Shown here piece by piece: positions 44,647-55,861 of a DNA stretch of 64,000 nt. The DNA comes from Ariolimax columbianus (Eukaryota; Mollusca; Gastropoda; Stylommatophora; Arionidae). How positions within the stretch are numbered: the first letter of the stretch is position 1; each line of letters opens with the position of its first letter. The translations under genes were made by a program, and so were the position numbers. Below the pieces are notes generated by a model. That model ran no database searches. It saw only the letters and a list, made by a program, of their open reading frames with translations, and was not told where the DNA came from. Location: the NCBI GenBank assembly GCA_036924085.1, contig JAVGWX010000007.1, positions 32,038,953 through 32,102,952 on the forward strand, in the 5' to 3' direction.

Positions 44647-45289
44647 GAAATAAAGTCACCATTCATTGTACATGCTAGCTTTATATGATATCTCCAATAG
44701 ACAAAAATCAACTCAATACCTTACCAAGGATCTGAACGCGTGTTTCTGCAATCGTTTCATACCCAAACAACTCGACCAGTCGTTTAAGCGTCTTAAAAAA
44801 GACGATGAAATATAAAGTGCAGACCAAATTCAAGACACAATTTCGTACTGTTAACATTAATTTCATTAAAAGAAAGAAAATAACAAGTGCGTAACCAAAA
44901 GACCTTCAACATGGACAAAGGACAACGAACTACAAAAATATGAGCTACCAATCTGTTTATATGGCCTTTACTCACGCCCTTCTTGGCCATTGTCACATCC
45001 GCACACCGATTTCCTATCTGAGTCTGACTTTCCATTAGGCAAGGTAACTAGCAGAAGATTCTTTATGTGCTATCCAAATAAGCACCTTTTGATACTACTT
45101 TATGTGTTCATATACTTATTTTATGTATTCTTTCCTTCTATGCTTCGTTAGCTAGTTCATACATTTATGCTGTTCCTTTTCCATGATTAAAATCTTTTGG
45201 TCGTAACCTGAGTCTCCCATATGTTTCCTATCACAGAATCTGGCTAAACCTATTTATATTACGTTTTTGTTTTACACTTAAACAAAACT
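44647..45289. other. unassigned
   Basis: AT-rich; nothing recognised. Confidence 0.5.
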
Positions 45290-45425
45290 GAAGCTCTGTT
45301 GCAGTCTGTAATTCAAGATCATCGCGCGAAGGTGTAGGGGGGTCTTGGCAGCTGTGGATCTCTGGCTCTGACGCTAGCAGTCTTTTTTGGGTTACAACTG
45401 CTGCAGTTCACTGATTTCTCCTTTG
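45290..45425 (-). mobile_element. SINE-D head fragment, reverse strand
   Basis: CTGTTGCAGTCTGTAATTCA, GATCATCGCGCGAAGGTGTA, TCTTGGCAGCTGTGGATC and CTGACGCTAGCAGTC; core and 3' end absent. Confidence 0.75.
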
Positions 45426-45429
45426 ATGT

Positions 45430-46945
45430 CGCTTTTTTGATGGATCTGTGTTATGTGTCTGTTTGATGTATTTCATGTGGTTATTGTATGTGGTTGTTTA
45501 GTGATGTGTCTTTTTCATGTGGTTATTTGATATGGTTCGTTCATGATGTGGCTATTTCATGTGTTTATTGTATGTGGTTGTTTCGTGTTGTGCCTATTTC
45601 AGATGACTATTTTGATGTGGTTGTTTAGTGATGTGGCTGTTTCATGTGGTTATTTCTATGTGTCTATATAATGCGGTTCTATGACGTTGCTGTTTTATGC
45701 GACTGCTTGATGTGGCTTTATTACAGCCTTATTGAGTGATTTTTTCTGATGTGATTTTGTTGAAAAGCTATTTGATATGGGTAAATGGTGGGACCATTAC
45801 GTGCGCTATTTTATGTGACTATTTAGTTATCATTTTCCTGATGTGGTTTTTGTGTTGTTATGGCTATTTGATGTGGCTATCTGATCAGAATATTTATGTG
45901 GCTTTTCAATGGGGATATTTTATATGTCGTTTTTATGTGACTATTTGATTTGAGTATTTGATGTGGTTATTACTTGTGGCTATTTGATGAATATATTTTA
46001 TGACCTGGTTATTTTAATTGCTATTTGATGACGCGGCTATTGTATGTGGTTAATTAATGATGTTGCTATTTAATGTGGCTTTTTCATGTGGCTATGTCAT
46101 TACCTGGTCATTTGATGTGGCTATTTGATGTGGCTATTTGATGACATGGCTATTTGTTGTGGCCATTTGATGTTGTGGATATTTGATATGGCTATTTTAT
46201 GACATGGCTATTTGATGTGACTATTTGATGTGAACATATGATATAACTATTGGACGGGGCTATTTAATGTGGCGATTTGACGTAGCTATGTGATGGGAAC
46301 ATATGATGTGGCTATTTGACGTTGCTATTTGATGTTAACACATGGCGTGGCTATTTTATGTTGCGGCTATTTGGTGTGGCTATGTTATGACCTGACTATT
46401 TGATGTGAATATTTGATGTGATTATACGATATGGCTATTTGCCGTGGCTATTTGATGACCAGCTTATTTCTTGTGGTTATTTTAAGTGGCTTTTTATGTG
46501 GATATTTCATATGACAATTTGATGTGGATATCTGACCTGGACTGTTGATGTGCCTGTTTGATGTGGCTTTTTGATATGGCTAATTGATGTGGCTAATTCA
46601 TCATGTAGCATGTTCTTTATAGAACATCGCTCCCATCACAGTCTGTCTCAAAGAAAATCGTTCACTTGCCAAAACTTCAGCCTCCGCCACAGTCCTATCC
46701 AGACATTCCTGGATATCTTGGTGCCATCGTCTTCTTGGTCTTTCCCATCCTCCTTTACTTGGCACCATACCATTGATGTAACTAATTGATGCGGTCATCT
46801 GATGCAACTATGTGTTATGACTTTTCATGTGGGTATTTGTTTTGTTTGTTTGATGTGACTAATTGATAACGCGGCTATTCGTTGTGTGTATTTTTATGTG
46901 GCCATTTCGTGATGCGGTTATGTGATTTGGCTATTTGATGGGCGA
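45430..46945. repeat. degenerate 12-14-bp array (CTATTTGATGTGG), about 1.3 kb
   Basis: Loose repeats of CTATTTGATGTGG with many GATGTGACTATTT and GTTATTT variants, interrupted at 46604-46783 by a LINE-T scrap. No coding potential. Confidence 0.88.
46604..46783 (-). pseudogene. LINE-T 3' scrap inside the 13-bp array
   Basis: Reverse: GRPRRRWHQDIQECL-equivalent (PRRRWHQDIQECLDRTVAEA), SLRQTVMGAMFYKEHAT. Its 3' terminus (TAGCATGTTC reversed) is the same as in the 34068 and 63242 copies. A 5'-truncated 180-bp insertion. Confidence 0.82.
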
Positions 46946-46991
46946 AGACAGCATGACTTCTAGCTCAGACGTTAGTTTCATAAACCCAAAG

Positions 46992-47252
46992 GGGACGGCG
47001 TGGGCTAGCTGTTTAGTGACACGGCTCAAAACCAAAAGGTGCTGGGTTCGATCCCCATCACAGCACCGGGCGTTACCCCGGGGAAGGAACTCTTAGAAAA
47101 TGCAGGAGGAAGCAGACCCTTACATAAAATGCATGCTGACGTCGGATGCACTGGGCCGACAGGCGAAAAATAAAAATCACAGTGCAACGCACACCGCCTT
47201 GGGGATTAGCGAAATAAGGCGAACGCAAAAAAAAAATTTAAAAAAAATCAAA
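46992..47252 (+). mobile_element. SINE-A copy 5, imperfect 12-bp TSD
   Basis: GGGACGGCGTGGGCTAGCTG, B-box GGGTTCGATCCCC, core GCTGACGTCGGATGCACTGG, end AATAAGGCGAACGC plus A-rich tail. Flanks ATAAACCCAAAG (46980-46991) and ATGAACCCAAAG (47253-47264). Confidence 0.92.
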
Positions 47253-47264
47253 ATGAACCCAAAG

Positions 47265-47769
47265 AACCAGAACAGATCTCGCCATGTCCAGTTTGTGAAA
47301 CACGTGGTTTTTGTTGTTGTGGCTATCTTCGCTTCTCCACGCACGGAAAGTAATGGCAGCTTGTGGTACTTTACACCTGCGAAGAAACTTGAAACAACCA
47401 AATAGGTTGGCAGTCGTTAGAGCGACGTGCCACAAAGGAACTTGCTACCCACTTGTCTACCGGGGTCGAAGATACAGTGCAGTGAATGTGCTGACCGCAA
47501 CCAACATCTTATAGCTGGAAGCTTGCAGCTGGGTTAGCGAACAAGACATGACAAAGATCACGCGGCGGTTTCGGAAATCAGCTGCACTAAAGTAGTCTAG
47601 CTAAGAGGTGAAGGTCGTCAGTCATACCACAGCAACTGCCGTCGGGGTTGAAGATATCTTCTTCATGCACTAAGCTGCAGTTTATGTGAAGTGGTGTGGT
47701 CAGTTTCCCCCATGATGTTCTTATCCTCTCCCACTCATACGTTAGGTGCCCATTTACTACTAGATGGGG
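47265..47769. other. unassigned
   Basis: No gene or repeat recognised. Confidence 0.5.
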
Positions 47770-48085
47770 TTGAAGACTAAAGTTTGGTCAGACACAACAT
47801 ACTGATCAGACATGTTAGTCAGGGTCAGGCAAAATATACTGGCCAAGACCTCCATCTAGACTTCTTCGCTGACCTCCCTGGAAACGGGCTGTTTTCATGG
47901 CAGCCTAGTTAATTGGGGGAGGGGGAGGGTGTGGTAGACCTAATCCGCGTGGTAGTGCGGGTCGCGCAGATGAAGAAAAAGCATAGCACAACCAACTTTA
48001 GGACACTGGTCCACCTTCATTAGCACTCTCACGATGCGAGGAGAACTACAACAACCGGCCACTTAACGTCCTTTCCAGGGCACAC
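47770..48085 (-). repeat. repeat F copy, reverse strand
   Basis: Tail motif GACACAACATACTGATCAGA with CATGTTAGTCAGGGTCAGGC at the low end, then GGAAACGGGCTGTTTTCATG, CAGATGAAGAAAAAGCATAG, GGACACTGGTCCACCTTCAT and CGGCCACTTAACGTCC. Near full-length. Confidence 0.8.
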
Positions 48086-49096
48086 ACATAAAAGTAAATT
48101 TACACATTGTTGGTATTCAACAATAACAACCATAGCTGGGCCGACTGTGGTGCGATCGTACCAGGCACGAACCAAGACGTGGATTTAAGTTTCTGCCCAT
48201 CCGTGAACTCGAACCCTGACACGCTGTACTCCAAGTCCATTACACGCTCCATAGAGAATAGGAACAACAACCCTGTTATCAAAGAAATGCCAACTGTCAA
48301 CTACGAATCAGCGTTCTTTTCAGTACAAACACTGAATGATCGCAAGAATACACCAATGTTATCAGAAAGTACGAGAACCTGGTATGGTCAAGAGAAAAAA
48401 AAAATTTTTTAAATCCACACAAAAAAAATCACCTTAAAACCAGCACGTAATCATTAAACTGGTAAATGATGCATAGCCTGGATCGAACTCCCATCCAATC
48501 AGCCGGAAATATAAGGAAGCAGAGGAGCAGGTTTACAATTACCAACTGGTGAGAGCCAGCGACGAGCAGCCGGCAGGGCGCACGGTTTTCGGACAATCTT
48601 GCCGGCCACCAATCAAGTTGGCTGGTCGGTGAACACGCGGGAAACCGTGTGTGACAACCCACCAAAGGATTGATGGATATCTCTGACCCAACCAAGCTAT
48701 CCCATCTATCTTTCTATTTAGGGAACTGACAGTCAGGACAATAATGCTGTATTATTTAAGCCATTGTCTGCGAATTTGATTTCTATCTCTGTTTCAGGAC
48801 ATTAACTACTGGCTAATGATAAAACTAATCCGATGGAGAAGTTTACATTTCCTGAAAGAGTAGAGGTTCGACCAAAAACAAAGGTCTTTATCAAGAGAAT
48901 GACAAATAAAAGTGACCTAAATCAGAGCAGATAAATAAAAAATAACCGTTATGGGGTTACGGAGACCCAGGAGTTGAGCAGAGAATAATATAGCTGTAAC
49001 TTACCAGGTAAGCTGTAATATATGCGACTAAGGAGCGAGTTTGAGTTTGAACGAGTATTGACCACCGCTTCCTGTAAAAATGATTCGACGTATTTC
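48086..49096. other. unassigned 1 kb; tRNA-like B-box near 48490
   Basis: No gene. The reverse strand near 48500 has GGGAGTTCGATCCAGGC, which could be the B-box of another tRNA-derived SINE; the A-box is not convincing. Confidence 0.4.
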
Positions 49097-49225
49097 TGCT
49101 TCTGCTTCTTCTTCTTCTTCTTCTTCTTCTTCTTCTTCTTCTTTTTCTTCTTCTTCATCTTCAGCTTCCTCTTCATCTTCATCTTCTTTTTCTTCTTCTT
49201 CATCTTCTTCTTCTCCTTCTCGTCC
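49097..49225. repeat. (TTC)n/(GAA)n tract, 130 bp
   Basis: TTC repeats with CATC and TTTTC interruptions. Reads Lys/Glu or Phe/Ser in different frames; not coding. Confidence 0.93.
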
Positions 49226-49354
49226 GCCATGCATTTGTATGATATGTCCGCGCATGAATCCCAATTCTCTGAATACAGGTTGTTGAGGTGTGAGTTGGAG
49301 AGTTCTTCGAAGTTGGCAATAGCTGTATGTGGAGATTAGTATTTGTGAGCACTG

Positions 49355-49512
49355 ACCAAAATGGATGTGTCCGACCGTTAAGGTGCAAACACCGCAGTAA
49401 ACTAGCCACACACGCATTCCGTTCTCCGGACTATATCCTGCTACTTGCAAAGACCTGTTCAGGGCTTGGAAGCGAGAGATTAAGAACGAACGAAGAAGAA
49501 AGAAGAAGTATC
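49355..49512 (+). mobile_element. headless SINE-D copy
   Basis: Starts at the core (ACCAAAATGGATGTGTCCGA), then GCATTCCGTTCTCCGGACTA, end GAGATTAAGAACGAACGAAG with GAA tail. Confidence 0.82.
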
Positions 49513-49829
49513 CATGAACCAGTGCTTAGTACACAGTCATACACGAATATAACAGTCTTGTAGGATATGCTCGGCTGTCTGTACTGCGTTTCGGTCCTAA
49601 CCAGTGAGTGATACGGTACATTTACTCTGTGTAATTTGTTATATTCTGTTATCAAGCGGAATGTGATCACAAACGGCTCTGCCAAGGTTGTGATTGTTAG
49701 CTCTTGTTTGATGACTGTAATCGTGGCTTGGATAAACGGCTTATTTCCATGGAAGATGATTGTCTGTTCTTTGTTTTCTCGTTATGCTCTCTCTCTCTTT
49801 TGTTAACTTGTCTCAGGAGCGTACTGAAG

Positions 49830-51100
49830 CACATCTCAAGTCCATCTCCAGACCATCTCAAGCCCATCTCAAGCCCATCTCTAGCCCATCTCAAGCCCAT
49901 CTCAAGCCCATCTCAAGCCCATCTCTAGCCCATCTCAAGCCCATCTCAAGCCCATCTCAAGCCCATATCTAGACCATCTCAAGCGCATCTTAAGACCATC
50001 TCTAGCCAATATCTAGACCACCTCAAGCCCATCTCTAGCCCATATCTATACCATCTCAAGCCCATCTCAAGCCCATCTCAAGCCCATCTCTATCCCATCT
50101 CTAGCCCATCTCTAACCCATCTATATCCCATCTCTAGCCCATCTCTAGCCCATCTCAAGCTCATCTCTATCCCATCTCTAGCCCATCTCTAACCCATCTC
50201 TATCCCCTCTCTAACCCATCTCTATCCCATCTCTATCCCATCTTTAGCCCATCTCTAACCCATCTCTAACCCATCTCTATCCCATCTCTAGCCCATCTCT
50301 AGCCCATCTCTATCCCATCTCTATCCCATCTCTAGCCCATCTCTAACCCATCTCTATCCCATCTCTAACCCATCTCTATCCCATCGCTATACCATCTCTA
50401 GCACATCTCTATCCCATCTCTATCCCATCTCTAGCCCATCTCTAACCCATCTCTAACCCATCGCTATACCACCTCTAGCACATCTCTATCCCATCTCTAG
50501 CCCATCTCTAGCCCATCTCTATCCCATCTCAAGCCCATCTCTATCCCATCTCTAGCCCATCTCTAGCCCATATCTAGACCATCTCAAGCCCCTCTTAAGA
50601 CCATCTCTAGCCCATATCTAGACCATCTCAAGCCCATCTCTAGCCCATCTCTAGCCCATATCTATACCATCTCTAGCCCATCTCTAGCCCATCTCAAGCC
50701 AATCTCTAGTCCATCTCTAGCACAGCTCAAGCACATGGCAAGCCCATTTGGAAACCTTCTCAAGCCCATCACAAACTCATCTCAAGCCGATCTGAAGCAC
50801 ATCTCAAGACCATTTCAAGCCCATCTCAAGCATATCGCGAGCCCATCTCAATCCCAACTCAAGCCCACCTAAAACTAATCTCAAGCCCATTGCAAGCCCA
50901 GCGCAATCCCAACTCAAGCCTATCGCGAGCCCTTCTCAAGCACATCTCACTCCTATCAAGCCCATATTACGCCCTTCTCAAGCCATTCAAGAAATCATCT
51001 CAATCACATCTTAAGCCCATATCAATCCCATCACAAACACATCTCAAGCCCATCACAAAACTCATCTCAAACTCCTCTCAATCCCATCTCAAACCCTAAA
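49830..51100. repeat. 11-bp array (AGCCCATCTCA), about 115 units
   Basis: Units alternate CATCTCAAGCC, CATCTCTAGCC, CATCTCTATCC and CATCTCTAACC in blocks; the right end decays after about 50700. Confidence 0.94.
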
Positions 51101-51139
51101 GAAGATATACTCCGTCGCCAAATAAAATGCAACATCGGA

Positions 51140-51340
51140 ATCTTCTTCTTCTTCGTTCGTTCTCAATCTCCCGCTATCAAACCTTGAAAGGGCTTAAATA
51201 GCAGAATGTAGTCCAGAAAACTAAATGCGTTGTGTCGTAGTTTACAGCTTTCCTGCGATATTTGCACCTTTCGGTCCAACACATCCGACCTCAGGAAGCA
51301 TTTTTTTAGTATCGGGTATCAATCCCTCCTCCAAAGCCAG
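51140..51340 (-). mobile_element. SINE-D copy, reverse strand, 5'-truncated, GAA tail
   Basis: TTCTTCTTCTTCGTTCGTTC tail and end, ATATTTGCACCTTTCGGTCC core, truncated soon after GTATCGGGTATCAATCCC. A short imperfect flank match (TCGGAAT) is visible. Confidence 0.85.
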
Positions 51341-51344
51341 TCGG

Positions 51345-51830
51345 AATGATATCTTAAAAAAACAAGTGCAGTCCTATAGTGCATTCCAAGCCCACTGTGG
51401 GATCTTTAGAACGTCATTACAGATGAGCTCACACCGGAAGTGTCGGCACGGAGACTTGCCATCCACAGAGCTATATAGAAGGAATGACACTCATCAAACG
51501 TGATGACGGTATGAAGAGACAAGCACAGAGAATACAAGCCAGAAAATGACATCATAGACAAACATGGAACATATGGGAAGACAAAGATCTTGAGACTTAG
51601 AACGGGATATTGCAGACTCAAGGTCTACCTCCGCACAATGGGTCTCAGAGACACCGCCACGAGCGATTGTGGAACACCGAACCAAACACCAGAACTTATC
51701 CTGCAGGACTGTCCTACTTATACAGACCAAAAAGAGGCAGTCTAGGCTGGGGGAGCGATCATGCTCGGAAAGCTGTAGAGGACCGTCGATGACCTGAAAC
51801 GTGCAGGCCCCTTTCGCGAACATCACCGGA
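51345..51830 (+). pseudogene. LINE ORF2 C-terminal fragment (I-group-like)
   Basis: With shifts, it reads LRLRTGYCRLKVYLRTMGLR, DTATSDCGTPNQTPELILQD, then CPTYTDQKEAV: the post-RNase H region with a CxCG...H..(L/Q)(D/N)CP-type zinc motif; here the first Cys of the motif is Ser (ATSDCG) and the His is Leu (PELILQDCP), so it is degenerate. Upstream 51345-51580 may be RNase H-linked LINE sequence, not clearly readable. Confidence 0.68.
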
Positions 51831-52204
51831 CTAGTAGCATGGCATCAGTTGATTGATGAAGATGAAGCTGTTAACGCGACTGCTGTGAAATTATTCACTG
51901 TATTACTTCCCATCTTTGGGAATAAACATTTCTATTGTTAGGAATACAATCTGCTGACCTGGGTTTATATTTGCTTTCTTATTTATTTTTTTCTGGTGCA
52001 AATCTTAGTGCTTGTGCATCAATTTGAAGATAATGTTCTTTTACACCAGTCTCCATTTTTCAGTTTTGTTGCTGCCTATCGTTTCAATATATACGTGGAT
52101 CCATGAGTATCTATGGTATAGTTATTCGATCATGTCGCTTGCTATGTTCTGCTGTGATACGGATTTTGCTCTTCATTAGGACGTGCGGTAAATATGAATG
52201 TTTT
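51831..52204. other. unassigned
   Basis: AT-rich; nothing recognised. Confidence 0.5.
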
Positions 52205-52425
52205 GGGGCCGGAGATGTAACTGGAAACGAGCTGACAGGAGTCAGCGACTCATAGCTGTCAGCTTCCATCAGGGTTAGTGAGTTATAACTAACCAAGATT
52301 CTGTATTACTTCCAAGTTACGGCCCTGGAAACGGGCTACACCCATTCAGCCTGACTAAAGGTTAGGGATTGAAGAGGGAAGGCAAACCTGTCCCTAAAAT
52401 GCCGTTTTGAAATCGGAAGTGAAAT
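52205..52425 (+). mobile_element. SINE-E copy, 3' part lost
   Basis: GAGCTGACAGGAGTCAGCGA, CCTGGAAACGGGCTACACCC, GATTGAAGAGGGAAGGCAAA and CCCTAAAATGCCGTTTTGAA; breaks off at the core. Confidence 0.7.
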
Positions 52426-52439
52426 CGGTTAGTGTATTG

Positions 52440-52925
52440 AAATCGGAAATCAGAATCGGAAAATAACTTCCATTGCAGAAAGTGTAGTCGGGAATGAAGT
52501 GTCTGAGATACAATTGTACTAGACTATAGCTTTTGGAGCCACGTAGCGCAGTGGTTAGCGCTCTGGTTTCGAATCTGAGTGGTCCTGGGTTCATTCCCCA
52601 GTTGAGGCGGTAATGTTTTTTTCAGACCGCAATGGCCCCCGGGTCGACCCAGCCTTAAATGGGTACCGGTTCAGTCCGGGAAGTAAAAGCGGCGAGCCTT
52701 TGAAATGTGAGATCGCTAACACCTCACACCCCTACGACAGTAATGCTATGGGATACTTTACTTTTTTTACTTTTTATAGCTTGTGTGAGGGGAAAGGCAA
52801 GATTTTGTCCCTAGCCGTAGACTAATTACTCATTTACTTATGAACCCCTCTATACATCTAGATATCCAGTAACTGGATTTGAACGCTGTACCACTTGAGA
52901 ATCGCAAATGTTTAAGACGAACACC
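52440..52925 (-). mobile_element. SINE-K copy 1, split by SINE-B
   Basis: Segments 52440-52535 and 52783-52925 together align to the uninterrupted copy at 56470-56735: TTGCAGAAAGTGTAGTCGGG, GTACTAGACTATAGCTT // GTGTGAGGGGAAAGGCAAGA, TATGAACCCCTCTATACATC. On the reverse strand the 56-kb copy has an A-box-like GTGAAGTGGTTGAGCG and a B-box-like GAGTTTAAATGCAG, so a tRNA-derived SINE is likely. Confidence 0.7.
52533..52774 (+). mobile_element. SINE-B copy 2, inserted in SINE-K, 8-bp TSD
   Basis: GTAGCGCAGTGGTTAGCGC (A-box), GGGTTCATTCCCCAG (B-box), GGGTCGACCCAGCCTTAAAT, GTGAGATCGCTAACA, tail ACTTTACTTTTTTTACTTT. TATAGCTT at 52525-52532 and 52775-52782. The empty site is visible in the second SINE-K copy (GACTACAGCTTGTGTG at 56554). 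Confidence 0.92.
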
Positions 52926-52954
52926 GAAGATTAAGAAGAGTGTTTAATGTTGAA

Positions 52955-53165
52955 AGATTTTGTTGCTGCTGTCCAATGATAAATGTGAAGCCAAGACAAA
53001 CACATATGAAGAAGAACAAATGTTTTCTGCTGAGATTGTGTAACATCTGTCCAATGATGAATCTGAAGCAAAGACGAACACAGAGGAAGAAGAACAAATG
53101 TTTTCTGCTGAGATTGTGTAACATCTGTCCAATGAGGAATGTGAAGGGAAGGAGACAACTCGTCA
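52955..53165. repeat. 78-bp tandem repeat, about 2.7 copies
   Basis: Unit GAAGAACAAATGTTTTCTGC + TGAGATTGTGTAACATCTGT + CCAATGATGAATCTGAAGC..., period 78 (26 codons), open on both strands by composition. Confidence 0.9.
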
Positions 53166-53879
53166 CTCTCATGAAAATATGTTGTTGAAATTTGGGAGCG
53201 AACAAAAAAACCATTTTGAAAGTCTGCACTGCGATGTTATGACCAACACTGGGCAATGACTTAGCTGCATGGTCCCATGCCACGAAGGCACACATACAGA
53301 CCACAGATAATGCACAGAACAAAGCGTTACGGGTGATTATAAAATGAAACGAAATGGTGAAAATTAGGGTACTTCTCTCTCCCCCCCCCCCTCCTCCCCC
53401 CCCTTTTAACCTTATATACGGAACATCACCAATTCCAATCGATTGAAGAGGGACTGGTATCACGTACCAGCGAACATTCTAATCATTTCGATAATTATCG
53501 ATATCGTCATCGGTCTGCCATGATAATGAATGCAGATATCTGGCTATTAGGACATAACTAGGCGTTTCATATTTTGATATTGAGAGAGTCCTGTCACACA
53601 ATCCAGCGGATAATGTGTTCATTTTGTAAATACAATATGATGAGAATTCGAGATCGTTTTACAACTCAGAATTTGGAGTATGTAAAGAAATGGGAAAATT
53701 GCTGTACTTTATCTGCTGCATATTGTTGTTTGAGGCTGTTCCTGTCGATGTCAGTTAATTGTTGATGAATGTCCCTTTTTAGTAGGTTTACAGTGGTCGT
53801 TTCTAACTTTCATAGACGTACTTTAAGTTGAACAGGTCGTAGTGGAATGCGGAGCGAATCAGTAAGCTCACCACGATGG
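53166..53879. other. unassigned, with C-rich run
   Basis: No gene. CCCCCCCCCCTCCTCCCCCC at about 53383-53404 (i-motif/G4 on the other strand). Confidence 0.5.
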
Positions 53880-54215
53880 AGATTTCTATTTCGATACCTA
53901 CCCGAGTGGTCAGCCAGGGTCTTTGTGTATGATAAGGACAAGAAGTTGACCATTGCTTCACAGAGAGCATGTCGAGTGAAGCGACTAAGGGCGTGAGATG
54001 GAATAACACTCGTCATGCTTATGTGATTTATTAAGAGATGCAGAGATGGCGCCTAACAGGTCACGGGTTAACTTTTTTATATGATTAAGTCTATTAAGAT
54101 GGATTCCAACATCTGTTAACCACACTACGCAGCACTTGCCTGATCGCAGTGGCGTAATACGCTGCTCGATCTAATCCCCAACAAGTAAGATGGTCGCACC
54201 TTAGTGGCTGCGCTC
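53880..54215 (+). repeat. dispersed repeat J, copy 2
   Basis: GAGCATGTCGAGTGAAGCGA, GCAGAGATGGCGCCTAACAG, CATCTGTTAACCACACTACG and GCAGTGGCGTAATACGCTGC parallel 3775-3995. Confidence 0.55.
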
Positions 54216-54479
54216 TCAACTCGCTCCAGTGTTTGTGTCGAGTTTCCCGATGTTTAATGGTTCCTGTTTGGATTATATTTCACTGCTACTTCACCAGGCG
54301 GTATCAAAGACTTCATTTTGTGGAATTGATGCGCTTTCAATTGGTTATTCTGTTTCTCATGCTGCAATTTCGCTGCATTTCATGCCAAGCTCAAGCCGTG
54401 AGAGACCAGTCTATGACAGAGTGTAACGTACAGCTGAACTGCACATCAGAATTCAGTCCAGATTATTACTACTCAAGGA

Positions 54480-54885
54480 TCTCTCTGCTCAGACTGAAGC
54501 CGACTTCTTCCTGCCCATCCGTCCTCCACAGGAGGTTACACGATACCTCTCCCAACCTCGTATTCTCAGCCCAGCAAGGGTCACTCTGACCAAAAGGTGA
54601 ACACAATCAGAAGCCTCGGCGGCGGGACACATAATAACAGGGAGTTTGACACGGGCAGAAACGGAAGGCTTGACACAATTCTGGTCTAACACACTTCTCG
54701 TGGCCATCTTGCTAAAGTTGCGGAGTCCACGGCTCCACCTGGGAAGTCAGTAGGGATTCCAATCGACACGCTACGCATGTACACAGCCTCAGAAGTTGGA
54801 CTTGGTAGTGGTAGATCAACGCAATGGGCCTTTGACGAGTACGCGAACATTATTATTATTATTTTTATTATTATTATTATCCTAG
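54480..54885 (+). repeat. dispersed repeat G, copy 2, (ATT)n tail
   Basis: CAGACTGAAGCCGACTTCTT, ACCTCGTATTCTCAGC, GGGAGTTTGACACGGGC, ATCGACACGCTACGCATGTA, then TACGCGAACATTATTATT with ATT repeats to about 54885. Confidence 0.75.
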
Positions 54886-55477
54886 TCTGCTAGGAAGGAT
54901 ATCGTTCTAGCTACACCCATCTCCCGTCAGATCGGGTGACCTGTACAAGGTCATCATCCCACGAAGAAGAACAGGTCGACTATAACTAAGTTGATATTTT
55001 CGCCTGCAGTGGCTTGTTCCCATTATGAATAATGTCACTTGCTGTCTTCTGTACTAGGAATAGTTTGTTTTAATGATATCAGATCCTGAGATTTATTTGC
55101 GCCATTTTTCTGAGTAGTTAATTTTTATCATTGTCTTTGTTTCCTAATGTTAGGGATTTTGCTTCGTCTCTTTTTTCGGAAAATCTATCTGACTCCCAAG
55201 CCCTATGTATTTCAGAGTGTGTATGAATCCACTGTCATTTCACTTTTTTGAAATCATAGCCGGAATTCCTGAGTGCCTTGCAGGATTTTCAATTTATTAT
55301 TTTTATAATTTCTAAATGCAATTCTGATCTTCAGTCACTGATCATCAATAAAATAAGTTATTTACACTTACATTTAAGTAATTTTTTTAAAGCAGGTATT
55401 GTTGCTTAATTTGCTAATTTTTAAGCTCAGGAAATTATTTGAAATTTATCAAGCTATTAGTAAGTGAATAGCGTGGC
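54886..55477. other. unassigned
   Basis: AT-rich; no gene or repeat recognised. Confidence 0.5.
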
Positions 55478-55861
55478 GGAGTGTATGAACTGAAGCGGTC
55501 AGCTACTCAAAGGGGACTGCTAACGCCAGGGACAACGAGCAAGAGCTGGCAAGACCCTTCTACATCTCCACGCAGTGATCCTGGACGACAGGCTGCAACA
55601 GAGCAGACTGTCTAAGGAGATGGGATTGAATAGAGAAGGCTAACTTGGTACCAGAAAATGCTTGCTGAAGTCGGATGTGTCGGAAGGTGGAAATATCGAA
55701 GCCATTTTTTAAACTACGGCATAATTCATTTCATTCTCCGGATAACATCTTGCTATTTGCAAAGCCCCTTATCGTGGCTTGGCAGCTTGAGTTTGTGAAA
55801 GAAAACAAAGAAGATGAAGAAGAAGAAGAGGAAAAAAAAGAAGAAGAAGAAGAAAAGCGGA
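55478..55861 (+). mobile_element. SINE-D copy, diverged, long GAA tail
   Basis: GTATGAACTGAAGCGGTCAG, GATCCTGGACGACAGGCTGC, TGCTTGCTGAAGTCGGATGT, then GAGTTTGTGAAAGAAAACAA and GAA repeats to about 55856. Confidence 0.82.

Noticed and set aside
49830..51100. Telomeric or interstitial telomere repeat (CTAACCC-like strings)
   Set aside because: The period is 11 bp with CCCATCTC; the CTAACC strings are one variant of the unit and not a TTAGG/TTAGGG repeat.
4123..52774. tRNA genes at the A/B-box sequences
   Set aside because: Each is the head of a SINE with a shared non-tRNA body and tail; acceptor stems do not pair and anticodon stems are broken.
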